Part shown: positions 13,878 through 26,542 of the stretch, one piece after another
How the letters are laid out: each line of letters opens with the position of its first letter
Numbering within the stretch: position 1 is the first letter of the stretch
Source: Tetrahymena elliotti 4EA
Taxonomy: Eukaryota > Ciliophora > Oligohymenophorea > Hymenostomatida > Tetrahymenidae
Length of the DNA stretch: 64,000 nt
Assembly (NCBI GenBank): GCA_000231825.2
Contig: JH720372.1
Span: forward strand, 60,050-124,049
Direction of reading: 5' to 3'
Notes under the pieces: generated by a model
Seen by the model: only the letters and a program-made list of their open reading frames with translations
Databases searched by the model: none
Told to the model about the DNA's origin: nothing
Made by a program: the position numbers and the translations under genes

Positions 13878-14852
13878 ATGAACTTACTTACAAAAATTCA
13901 AAAGATTAAGTAGATCTTACTATTTTCATCTCTAATAACTACTCTTGTTGCTATTCTTGTTTGCTCTGTGCAGAATTTTGACACCAATGACCTCTTTTTT
14001 TTCAGACTAAATAAATCATAATCATCAAAAATAACTAAAGGTTCAGACAAAGAACAATAAATATTTCATGAATCTACCATCTAATCTTAAAAAAAAATTA
14101 TAAGATACATAAAAACAAACTCTCTCTAAAATATTTTAAACCATCCTTCAGCAAAAAATGAAAATTAAAGGTTATCTGAAAATGGTTTAATTGTTTACGA
14201 AGAAGGAGATGATAATTATTTCTACTTTGAAGGCTCTAAAATATTAGAAGATTTACAAAACTCATTGAAATTTACTATCAAAGAAGGCAATAAAATTTAA
14301 AGTCAAACAAACATTTAAGACTTAATAAAGAAGGCTTAAAACTATCTTTAGGTCAAAGAGTTTTAATATGGAAATTGGTGTGGACCTAATTATGGAGGAT
14401 TTGAATCTAAATGTAGAGATGTTTGTTTAAAAAATGCAGAAGAGCCTTCAGATAAATGCATAGACTGCAGACCTTTTATCAATTATGTTGACAGAGTTTG
14501 TATGGAACACGATTTTTGCCAATAAAGATATGAAAATAAAGTTAATAAAGAAAAGACAGGATTTATTTGTGCATACAAAGCACTTAATGTTGGTCAGTAC
14601 TTTTAAACTAGATGTGAATGCACTTATTTTATATTAGAATCCCTTAAGCAAGAAAATTTGATTAAAAATTGTGATTCTTTAAGCTGCTTATCCTATGGAT
14701 ATGCAGCAGAAAAGGCTTTTAATAACATTCTGTTTGATTGTGGATGCTACTACACAGAGTATCACAGAAACGTATATACAGGTAAGATGTATCCTTTGGA
14801 GACTCAAAAATGTGTTAGTCCTAGTGAATGCAAGAGTTTTAGAGGTAAATGA
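13878..14852 (+). CDS. Secreted phospholipase A2-like protein
   Basis: This is a single exon of 324 residues with TAA/TAG as Gln, ending at TGA 14850. The N-terminus has a basic stretch and a hydrophobic segment at about residues 13-31 (ILLFSSLITTLVAILV), a signal peptide or anchor. The C-terminal half is cysteine-rich. A calcium-loop motif YGNWCGPNYGG (164-174) is followed by the catalytic signature CMEHDFC (208-214), with His211 and Asp212 as the expected catalytic dyad. This matches the CxxHDxC motif of secreted PLA2 enzymes, which hydrolyse the sn-2 acyl bond of phospholipids. About 16 cysteines follow the loop, consistent with a disulphide-bonded extracellular or vesicle-lumen enzyme. 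The first ATG after in-frame TGAs was chosen; no intron is needed. It lies alone between two deserts. Activity and substrate are inferred from the motifs only. Confidence 0.85.
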
Positions 14853-17800
14853 TTAATCATAGTTATTAATAAAAAAAGCTTCACTCAGGAATAGATTTAA
14901 ATATTATAAATAACCTTGAGTTAATTTAAGGTTCTAAACGTCAGCCCTAATTCTTAGACGCATCTTTTCTATACAAAAATGAAGATAGATAGTTTGAGAG
15001 TTTTTTGCAAACATTTTTAGTTGTTTTTACTTGTTTTTTTGGATAAAGTGATAACTTTGGATGCAAATAATACTTTAATAATCATTAAAAACTATTTGGA
15101 ATAGAATGTTTGTAAAATGTGTGATTTTTTTAAGATCACATACATATATTTTTTGTAAATTAAAAATAACATGTTTAAAATATAGTCTACATGTAATCGA
15201 ATAATTTTAATTTCAAAATGTGTGTGAATCTATTCTATTTTAATCTCTTTCTTACTCTATTTCATTGATTAGTTTACAGGATAAATCTTCAATGATTGTA
15301 CTTGTAAATTTAAAACTTAATAATTTTTCACACATAACTTACTTTAAATAAATATAAAGCTTTTGAGTAACATGTTTTTTGCATTTACAGTCACTATTTA
15401 TTTTTAATATTATTATTTTTTTACATGATTTTCATTTTAGATAGGTGAAAAAAAGGGGTTGAGTCAAGTTAAAGTTTTTTTAATGCAATTTTATTGATTA
15501 TTTTCCAGATCCAAATAACCCTCTATTTGAAAGTACCCTTCCCTCAATCAAGGCTCGTCTATTATAGGGATATTATTTCTTATCATTATCTTAAATAAAT
15601 TTTATCTAATTTAGTTTTAGACTTTTATAAATAATCCTCTTTTTTAGTTTTTTAGGATTGGTAGGATAGATTTTTTATTTTAACAAATTTTCCTAATAAG
15701 CACTTAAAAACTCATTTTTTATTTATTTGCTCTACCTTTCACTCTTGCAATATTTACTATTTTCTACGATAGGATATATTTAAATAGTAAAGGTTTAAAG
15801 ATCTTACTCTATTACTCTTTTACAAAAAGGAATGTTTAGAATTTTTTTAAAAATTGTCAAAAAATGTAAACTGCATAAACCATTTTACTTAGAAAATGTT
15901 TGGAAAAATTAAGGATTAAGATATATTTTTTCATAATGTCTTTTTTTAATAAATATGTCCAGCTAAAATAAAAAGGAAATTATAGAATTAGTGTTAGAAA
16001 AGGTTTTATAAGAGCAGTAGACAAGTAAAAATAGAAGCTTTAATAAACCTGATTTAATTAAAAATTCTATTTCAAATAAAATGAAGAAAATTAAATGGCC
16101 TACTACATTTTAAAAAGAAAAGAAGCAAGGAAGGAAAGAAATATCTTGAAAGAAATTTAGCATGTAAGAAATATGAATAAAGAAATATCTATTTAATTTA
16201 TTGGTTATCAGACTTTTAAATAAATAAATAATTTATTGTAAGCGAAAGACATGTAATTTAATAAAAGTATATTAATTTTATTAAATAAATGAATTTAATA
16301 GTTCATTAGAACAATATTTAAACCGTTATGACTTTTATTCAGCTTGTATAAAATATTGTATATGATTACATTCTTGCTTTTAATTTAATTAATATTCTTC
16401 TTTATTTGCAATTTTATCAATTTTTTTAAAGCTACCCCTTCATCATAAAATATTAAATTTACCTCCTAATTACAATTTCTTTAAATATGAAAAGCAACTT
16501 TCTAAAACTTACACCAAATCTATTTATTTTTCATCACTTTACCTAAAAACTTTTTATTTTCTATCATAAATATCTTAAAAACCATATTTTGATAAAATTC
16601 AAAAATTTCCTTCTCTATTCAAATTTCACTTGTCACAACCATGAAAAAAAATGTGCATGAGCCAAAGAAACTGTATAAAAAGCAAAAATTTAATGAAATT
16701 TTTCAGTTTCGAAAGGATCTCATTTCATATTCGTCTTATTGATAATCATATTGTTTTAAATGTAAAGGATAATCTAAATTATTTTGAATATGCTGATCAT
16801 AATTTTTATTTTTGTGAGAGTGTTTTAAGTTGAATGTTTTAGACAGAGCTTTTTAAAAGCCTTGTTTAAAATTAGTTATCTTCATATTATGAGCAAGCGT
16901 TTTAAAATTTAAATTTTCAAATAAAGAAAAATGTTTGGAATAAGAATGTGTTTGAAATAAATTTTATTTGAAAGTAAACAATAGAAAAAGTTGAATTATT
17001 TAAAATTTGTATTTTTGATGGGTGATAAAATCAATTTCTGAAAGATTTTAAATCAGCGAAAAAAAACTCAAAAATTGAAATTTTTTTTTGAATGAATGAT
17101 AAAATGTCTTTCTCTCTTTGTTTTTTTGAAAAATATATGAAATATTTGAAAGACGAACAAAATCATGATTTTGAATGTAATTGATATTTTAAACATCAGT
17201 ACATAAGTAGAGCTAATTTTTTTTTTATCATTAGTACCAAATAGCACAGTCACCTAATGAAATACTAAAAATTTCTACAAATCTATATTTAAAAGCAATT
17301 ACTATTATTGATTAGAAGATTATATTAATTTTAAGACTTTCTTGCAAATGGCGAGTTAATATTTTAATTTTTATATGATTGTAAATAAAATTGACCCTAG
17401 ATGAGAGAGGCTTTGAGTAAGTGTGTTTATTGACCAATAAATCATATAAGGGGATCTTACAAATATGGTGAATATTGAATAAATTATTTATATAAAATCA
17501 AGAGTAGGTAATTATGTTTTGCTCGTTATTAGGCAGTAATCTAGTTTAATTATTGATGCTATAATAAGGAGACTAATAAAATAAAATGCAGGCATATATA
17601 AGAAAGAAAAAAATTGATCCATTAACTGATTTTTTATTTCATATTAGGCGGATCCAAAAGTCTAATTAGAAACTCAACTATATATTATTGATAGGCCATT
17701 CAGTATTCAGAATTACTATTTACAATTATAATAATAATTTAAGAAAGCAGAATTAATTACCCTAAGATTCACTTTCATAAAATGCATGTTAAAACCATAA

Positions 17801-20800
17801 ATGTGTTAATGAAGTGATTGTTTGATGATTTGAGAAGGAAGTAATACCTGTTTATTCATTTCATTTAAAAAGGACAAGGATAAATAATTAATGAATAAAA
17901 TAGATGGATTTTGTTAATATTTATATTTATTGCAGATATTATAGATGTGGGTGATGTGCATATAAGCCATATGCATTATTTATTTAATTACAAATTAAGA
18001 AAGAAAGGGTAATTCAATAAAAGAAATACAAACGAATTACTAAATTAAATTTTATATCCTTTTTATGGTTACACTGTGTTAATATTAGTAATATAGCTCA
18101 TTTTCACCAAATTTTCTTTCAAAACCAAACCTTATTCCACATACATCCATCACTATCAAAATTTCTAGCAATTCATTTTGCTATTTTCACTCTTTGATTT
18201 GAAAAAACAATTGATAATTTTGGCTTCTAAAGTAAATAATTTTATTCTGAGATTTTAATAGAATTTAAACGGTAATAAATGAGTAATACCTACCACTCAT
18301 TCATTCAAGGATCCAGTTCAATCTAATTCCCTTTAACAAAATATAAACCAGCGATGCAATTAAGATTTAAATATTAATTGATTTTCTGAATAAGATATAC
18401 ATTCATTCATTTAATTACCTCACAATATATATAATATTGATGAATAAGCAAACAAACAAACAAAAAATTAAGAACTTTTTTAGTTTAATCTCTTTGAGTC
18501 TAAAATTTAAAGTGGACTTTCTAATCGAAAAAAATATATAATACTTCATGCCGATTAGCTGTTAAAGGTTTACTTAATATATAATTATAAATCTAGTTAA
18601 AAATGCTAGTGCGTATGAACATATTAATTGTTTTTTATATTTCCTACAGAAAAGTCAGTGAAAACTAAATTAATCCCATGCTTGTGCAGCATAAGTATTA
18701 ATATACATAAAATAGAATAAAAGATGTGTAAGAATATGACTCAAATACTAAATCAGTAATGATGTTTGAAAGGTTTAGTGGGGTTATATTGATTGCGATC
18801 TCTGAATAAAAAAAATTAAGAAGATCTATCCAATTATTTGATATAAATACTTCAAGTTTTTGTTTAATACTGCTCAAATCACTTCAAATTTGAGTCCAGT
18901 AAGTTAGATTTAGACTATTGATTTGAGAAAATAAAACCTACCCTCTTTTTACAATAGATTATTAAACCAGCCTTCGAATTAAATGTTTTTATCTTCTTAT
19001 TATGCATGTATTAATAATTTAATAGGATATTCCTACCTTCTTTAACCGCTTCTTTCTTGCATGCTAATCAAGGCTAGCCGTATCTCTATATGTTATTAGA
19101 ATTAAAGCTTTTTATAGCACATAGACCTCTGCCTATAATAACTTTTAAAAGCAAATATTAAGATAGATAATTCTATCTACATGGATACATTAATTTTTAT
19201 GATCCATTCTATTTCTGTTAACAAATAAATACCAAATATGATTATTCTTATTCAAATGCCCAAAATATTGCTACTTAGTAGATTAAGTAAGAGCTAGAAA
19301 TGCTTATTAGATTTCTCCCAAACAAATAAAAATAAAAGAGTTACTACTAATATTAGAAACTGGTAGCATGTAATGGTAAAAAAAATAGGATGTACTAATT
19401 GGGTAAATTGATTTCCTAAAATACTCTATATGCTTAAACCTTAAATAGATTCATTTATCTAGTACATGTATTACCTTTTATTTCTTAAATTTAAGGTGTA
19501 ATGTAAAATTAAAGATATTCTTGATTTATTTCACAATCAAGCAATAAATTTAAAAATATTTAAGATATTGTAAATACTTTATTTTATTACACATTATTAA
19601 ATGGAGATTATTTGAAAATATAATTCTAGTTAACACAAAATTTGGAAAATTGGTATTTGATTTTCTTACAATAAAAATAAAAGATCTTGCAAGACCTTTA
19701 AATTACTAGGTTTTCCCAATCCACCCTTTCGTTGAAGAGAAAAATGTTACTGATCTAAAATTTATGAAAATAGATGACAACGATATATGAAAAACATTAT
19801 TCGATTTTATGCTTTGAATTTGAATTAGTATCTCTGTAATATTTCACAAAGAGGATTCTTTCTTATCAATCTAGTTATGAAGAAATAAGGTTTTCTCTGA
19901 TTTGCTAATCTAATATTAAAAAATCTTCTAAAATATAAATTTTGTGTTAAAAATTTATTTTTCTTATCACCTTTTTCTCTCCTAAAATCATTTGTTTAGT
20001 ATAACCTATTTCTTCTTTATCCTTTTTAAAGTCAAAAAAATGTAGACATTTCTAAATATTTATCTCTAAAAGTATTAAAACCAACTATGCCAATAATATA
20101 TGCCTAACTCTGTCTAATTTAGATATAAAAGTTTATTCATTGTTTGATTAATACTTGCTATTATTTATTTTTACAAAAAACATTGCTTGCTTTAGTGAAA
20201 ATTAGATATTATTTATCCTTCTAATTCATTAGTATTTGACATACAATACTTACATTTTAATGTTTAAGGGTAATTCTTTTAAATTTTTGATTTTACTACA
20301 ATAAATTATAAATTGTAACTCAGAATTAATTTTTATGTAAAAATTGAATCTCAAGTAAATAATTTAAATTTACTCACTATTTGATAGTATTTTCACAAAA
20401 AATTTATATTCTGATTCCACAAATATAATTGAGATTATCTAAAAGCAAATTTAACAAAAGTTAGATACATTTTTTATAAATAAAGTGCAAATATTTTACA
20501 GAAATTCTTTGAATAAAATATCAATGCAAAAAAAAATTTGCAACTTGTTACTCTATCAAATGTTTAATTGGATATTTTTTTACTGACCCTGAATGTTTTT
20601 TATTTAATACATAATATTTGGAGATTAATAATAAAAAAAATAAAAGGAATATTATAAATAATTACACTCACTGGCTTTTGGGAGAATATTTATTAGATCC
20701 AGTCTTATAAGGATTTAGGAATTTAATTTTAATTTAAATTTTCATAACTCTAAAAGGTCAATTAATTATTATTAATTCATACAAAAGTGTTATAAAGAGA

Positions 20801-23800
20801 TTTCAAATACTTTGATAACTTTTTGAAAGATATCTTTGATTAGATTGTGCTTGAAAAGAAAATTAAATATCTGTTTTTTTAATTGTTAATAAATATATTT
20901 AAATGAATAGTAGATCAGGCATTATTTATTTGGATGCGAAATTCATTTTGCCAAACATAAAGTAATTAACAATATTAAGAAGGTACAATTAGCGTTAGAT
21001 AATTATTTTTAACGCAAAAAAATGGAGGAAAGTGACACCAAATAAATAAATTTATTATTTCAAAAGAAGCTTATATTTATCATCAGAATTTTGTTTTTAT
21101 GGTTGGATTTTATTAAAAAGTATTTCAAGCTGAGTAATCTTTTTAAATATCTTAATACCATTGTAAAAAATGACTGAACATTTTTTCTTTTGAAATTTTC
21201 TTTTGCTTTTTATAGGCTGGTTCTGATTTGCTAAAATTGGTATTTATGATCAAATAATTTTTTAAGAGGGAAAAGCAGCAAATGATTTTTAATTTAAGTA
21301 ATCCTGGATTAAATTAGTAAGACAAAAGAATTATTTTTTGTAAACCATTCTTACTTTTTGTTTAACTTACCCATCATTTAATGTTTATTCGTATCTGCGA
21401 AAAAGAGATAGAATCTTTCTTAATAAATGCTTGATAATAAATTTCAAAATTCTTTCTGGTTGAAGAAATATTTGATTTGGGATCTTAATTAAAGTTTTAT
21501 AATCATTGATATTGGATTTAGATAAATTATTCAATTTCAACCTTATTAATTTGCAACCAGGTAAATTTTTGAATTTCTATTTGAACATTGAGGAATCAGT
21601 AAAAAAAGAAATGGTATCTCATAAGTTTAAAATATTTGTGGAAGGAATTATTGAAATAAGTATTAGGAGAGAATTTGATAAAATAGTTTGTCTGTTACAA
21701 CAGACAAGAGGGGTAAAGAAATACTGAATAAAAATTATTAGAAGCGAGCACAATTTTTTAAAGATATAGAAAAAAACATAGATTAATTAATAATTATCTA
21801 TTTGCAAAATGATCAGTGCAATAAAATGAATCATTTTACTCTTTTATCAGGTCAGAATTTTACATTATTTTTTACACATTTTTAATCCCAAAAATGAAAG
21901 AGCAAATGTTAGAAATCCATAGTTTTATTTGTTGCTAAAAAACAAATTATTTTTTAAATATGATTTGATTCCTTTCAGGTGAAAAATATTTAAGATAAAA
22001 TGATAAATAAATGTTAAAAATTACAAGAAAAAAATTATCATTTGCTATTTGATTTTATGAATTATATCATTTCTTTACTTAATATTTAATTAAAGTAAAC
22101 ATTTTGTAATCAATTTTGTTGTCTTTATATTTGTTTGTCTGCCTATCTAAGAAGAACCCTAATATTTAATAATATATCTTTCAATATAAAATTTTGACTT
22201 TGAAAAATCAAAATTCGTTTTGTAAGCTTCGTAAACCTTGAAAAGAGGAAAATCGAGCACTATGTCAATTAAGACAATCAATGTATTGTAAGAGAGTGGT
22301 AGGTCTCTATTATAATTTGATTAAGAAAAAGTATTGTTTGAGTGAACGAATGTTTACTTAGTTAAAAAAATATGAAACAAATGAAAAACATAATATTATT
22401 TTAAGTGCGTTAAAATTATACCATACTTGACATTTATCTATTTATTATTTGAGAATGCTTACTTTAAAGAATTCACTACATTGTGTAATCGTAAAATTTG
22501 AGTCCATTAAAATACTATTCACAGTAATTAAGTGATCTTTATATCAGATTTTTTAGTTTTTAACGAGTAGATCAAACCTAAGAACTAGAGATACAATCAT
22601 CTCAATCTAGAACTATATTATTTGTTTATTTTATATGATCAGATACAAATAAAAAGTATTGGACTCCTTATATTAATATTATTTTTGTATAGAGAATGCA
22701 TCAGTCTAAGTTTTTATCTAATCTGAGCAAGCTAGCTGTAGATTAGCTTTAATTTTTTAGTTAGTCTTGAGTGCTATTTTTTGTTTGGTCAATTTATTTG
22801 CTGGCCAGTAAATTTTTTATCTGAAGCAAAAATCATTTCATTAACTTGATTTCCGATTAAAATTGTTACAATCATTTTAAAAATTGAATGAAAATTCATT
22901 TATCTGTAATTCTGGATGAGTAGATAGAAGAGGAGAGAATAATTTATAAAATTTAGGTGTGAATTCAAAAAATATGCTTCAGTCTGGCATTGCATCGGGA
23001 AATATACTTTGTGTGATAACCTCTTAAAATAATTATATTTTAATTTGCTAAAACATATTTAGCCCCTGCTAAAAAAATCTGTGAATAAAATTTTAACATA
23101 GGACAATTTAAAATTTAACGCTAAAAGTAATGAGGTAAATTAAATTAGATATAAAATAAAAAGAATTTCACAGAAACAAACAAACTCTATTTTTGAAGTG
23201 ACCGATGCGGTAACAAAAATAGAGTTTTGCTTTTATGGAAAATTTTATTAAAAAAGTCAGTAGGGGGTGGGGTGTGTACATGTGATAAATTATCTTAATT
23301 TTTTTAATCAATTTCAGAATTACTCACTTCTATCTCTTTTCTTTATTTAGCATTAAATGATCTATATTTCAAAGCAAGTTTCTTTAATTTGTGTTCTGGG
23401 AATAAAAAAAAATTATTGTTTATAAGCTGAAATCTTAAATTTTTTAATAATTATTTATCAATCAAAAAAAAAAAAATCACTAAAAAGCACAAAAAATAAG
23501 AAAAAAACATTATTAAAAATCAGTGCAAAAAAAAAAGGCTAACTAACACAAACAATTATTACTAACACTCTGTCTCAATCAAAAGATATCTATCTGCTCT
23601 ACTTCTACTAAACCGATACATCAACTATAAATTAGCAATAAAAATAATTATTATTTTCACTAAAACAACAAAATGGACGGTAATATTTTATAACCTAAAT
23701 GCTTGTTGCTATATTATTTCTACATAATGTATTTACATTAATACATTATTAGAAGATTAGCAAAATAAATAGAAGTATTTCTTATATTAAATTATATCTT

Positions 23801-23824
23801 TAAAAAAAAGCCTTCACTAACTTT
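14853..23824. other. 9.0-kb gene desert
   Basis: I saw no convincing coding sequence, RNA gene or mobile element. Short open stretches (for example 16651-16833 and 21506-21727) are low-complexity, close quickly in the ciliate code, and have no recognisable motif. The last few hundred bases before 23825 should contain the promoter of the Myb gene. Confidence 0.6.
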
Positions 23825-26542
23825 ATGGATATTTTGGGTGACTTAAGAGAACAACCCCTCAACATGAAAGAACTTAAGAATGAATTCAAGTTACCTAAGA
23901 AGAATTTCCCTAAAATTTCAAAGATGATACATTACTTCAAGACTGAGTTTTCTACGTAATTTTTAGAAAATTAACTTTTTTATCATAAATTTCCCAACAA
24001 ACTTAATTCAGTGCAGTCTTCTAAATAAAGTCAAAAGACGATTTATTTTATTTGTTAATTACTTATTAGTCGTCCTAGTAATTAATAATCATAATTTATT
24101 CTGGGACAGTTTATTTTAATTAAAGAATACATTCAAAATTAATTCACTGAACCACTTATCAATTACAAAAAGCTGCGCTTTATTACTATCATCGTTTTGA
24201 TATCTTTTCTTATCTTTATCTTACCTAAATTTCTTTTTTATTTCAACAGCCGTACAAGAAACGAAAGCAGAACTAAATGGCACAATTACGACAAGCAACT
24301 CCTTTTCTGGGTTGTTTGCAAATACTGCTAATTAAATCAAAAATACATTGTTGCTTCTCTTTCTAAGAAAGGTCAAAAATCTATGGTAATTATATTTTTC
24401 TATTCTTTTCCTATTCCAACTTAAATGCATCTTAAAATAACATCATAACATCCTTCTTTATCATTATTAGGACGACAATGATTGGGTCAATATCTCTGCT
24501 ATCTTAGGAGTTGAAACTAAAATTTTGAAAAACAAATGGTTAGTTATGGTCAAGCCCCAAGTTAAAAATGCTCCTTGGACTCAAGAAGAAGATTCCATTT
24601 TGAAGAGCTTAATAGAGTAAACAATCTCATTTAATTATAAAAAAATAAATAAATATATTTTCCCATATCAAATTATTGGTTTATCAAAAAACTTAAATCA
24701 AAATAACTCTTTTTGGCACTCATTCAATGTTTACACAAAAATTAATAAGACATAAACAAAGCCAGCTTTTTTTGATAAATTTAACAAAATAGTTAATCTC
24801 TTTTTATGATTAACTATTCGTTTATTCTCTCCCTAATCAACGCAATTAACAAACAAAACCACAATTACAAATTCATTTAAGAAAATATATTTATTTGACC
24901 TTTTTAAAATGAAATTCAGAAGTCTAATCATTTTTTTATATTTAATAGTTCAAATGAGAAAAACCACAACTGGACTCAAGTCGCAACCTAATTGGCTGAA
25001 CTCACTCAAAATAGTTCTTTCAGAAATGCTAAGCAAATCAGAGAAAGATGGAACAACTATCTCAACCCCACTCTTAAAAAGTAATTAATTTTCTATCTTG
25101 AATTGTGTACGAATGAATGAATTTAGATTCTTAATTTACTTTAAAAATTTTTAAAACTTGTGCTACCTTGATTCATTCAAATAATAAGGCTCAGAGTTTT
25201 AATTCTTCTTTATTAATTAAATAGATCTGAATGGGAAGAAAGCGAAGATGTCCTCCTTCTTGAGAGCGTTCTTTCTTAAGGCAAAAAGTGGTCTCAAATT
25301 TCATAAATCATGGGATGCCGTACTGAATCATAAGTTAAAAATAGATTCAATTCTATTTCTAATCGTCTTAAAAAGACCTATGGTGAATAATATCCTGAAG
25401 AAACTCTCATTCAAATGGAAATCAACTAATTAAAGGGATACACTTCTAGCAGCTAATCCACCAATTTCGCCACTCACAAAATGATCATTCCTTCTTCTAA
25501 TATTAAAATTAAGAAAGAAATTGTTTCTCCCTTGATGTCCGCAATCCCTTCTAATGAATTACTTGCCAAGAAGAGCAACAGCTTGAACTCTTCTGATACC
25601 TTACAAGTAAATTTAAGAAGACACAAGTCTTCTGCCGACAGCATTATCACTGAATAAAACCACTAATCTCCTGCTTACTCTTCTTCCTCTCCTTAACTTT
25701 CTGAGACTTCTTATCAATAAGATGCTACTTCTATCATTCAATTAGATATGAACACAGTCGCCAAGTAAGAAATGGTTAACTCAAATCAAGTTTTATCCCA
25801 CCAATCTTCCTCTACTGTTGCCACTCCCTAACACTCCCACCATTTCTAAATCCCCTAACTCCCTACTTTCATTTCCCACCCTTAAGCATACAAAAATACT
25901 TTGAACTAGGAAATCTAGCCTGTTTTCCATTAAAATGTTTAAGAAGTTCCTGAATTCAATCCTTCTAATCATCTCTAATTCTAAGAACCAGTTCAAGCTT
26001 AATACATAACCTTAAATTACTAATAATACTAAGCAGTTCATGGCCAAGAAGCCCAATAATAGTAATAATAATAAACTTCTACTCAATAACACTAGACCCA
26101 ACAACCCACTCTTCCTCCTTCTATCAGCCACATCTACGATAGTTACTTCCAAGTCAATACTCCTACTCCTGCAAATTAAGCTAACAATGGATCAGGAAAT
26201 CTCTACATGGAAGACTGGGGATTCACTCAAATGCACTAAACATACAATGCCCCCACACCTAACAATCACTAAGCTCACCCATACTACTACAATACTAATA
26301 CTACTACTAACTAATACGCTACTTCTGGAGTTGGTAACCTTGACTTTAATACTGCTTTCCATGGATTGGAACAAAACGAATTCTTTGCCAGAAGAAATAG
26401 CGCCTTAATGAATGACTCATCAAGACACTAAAACTACTAACCAACCCCCCATCATCACCCCAATTCCTTCTTTACAATTCCTACTACCCCTTAAAACCAA
26501 GCCAACGCAGCTCAATCATTCTACTATGAGGAACAATTTTGA
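23825..26542 (+). CDS. Myb-family transcription factor (R1-like/R2R3)
   Basis: Five exons join perfectly in frame: 23825-23955, 24250-24385, 24471-24616, 24949-25080 and 25225-26542, giving 620 residues. Introns are 294, 84, 332 and 144 nt with GT...AG ends. Two clear Myb repeats lie at about residues 125-180 (PWTQEED ... KQIRERWNNYLNP) and 182-235 (WEESED ... RTESQVKNRFNS), matching R2 and R3 of c-Myb-type DNA-binding proteins, including the linker tryptophans. A divergent R1-like repeat may precede them at about 53-118 (KWHNYDKQLLFW ... DWVNISAILGV ... KNKWLVMVKP). The long C-terminal exon encodes a Ser/Gln/Asn/Pro-rich tail, as expected of a transactivation or low-complexity region, with poly-Gln near 26057. 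Codon use in this exon is richer in C than in neighbouring genes. It should act in the nucleus on cell-cycle or developmental promoters, which is family inference only. Confidence 0.9.

Noticed and set aside
21506..21727. Plus-strand ORF of 73 codons
   Set aside because: Only open in isolation, no in-frame extension under the ciliate code, no splice partners, no recognisable domain.
26040..26408. Thr/Leu-rich plus-strand ORF and its antisense partner
   Set aside because: Shadow frames inside the last exon of the Myb gene, where the Gln/Asn-rich frame continues to TGA 26540.
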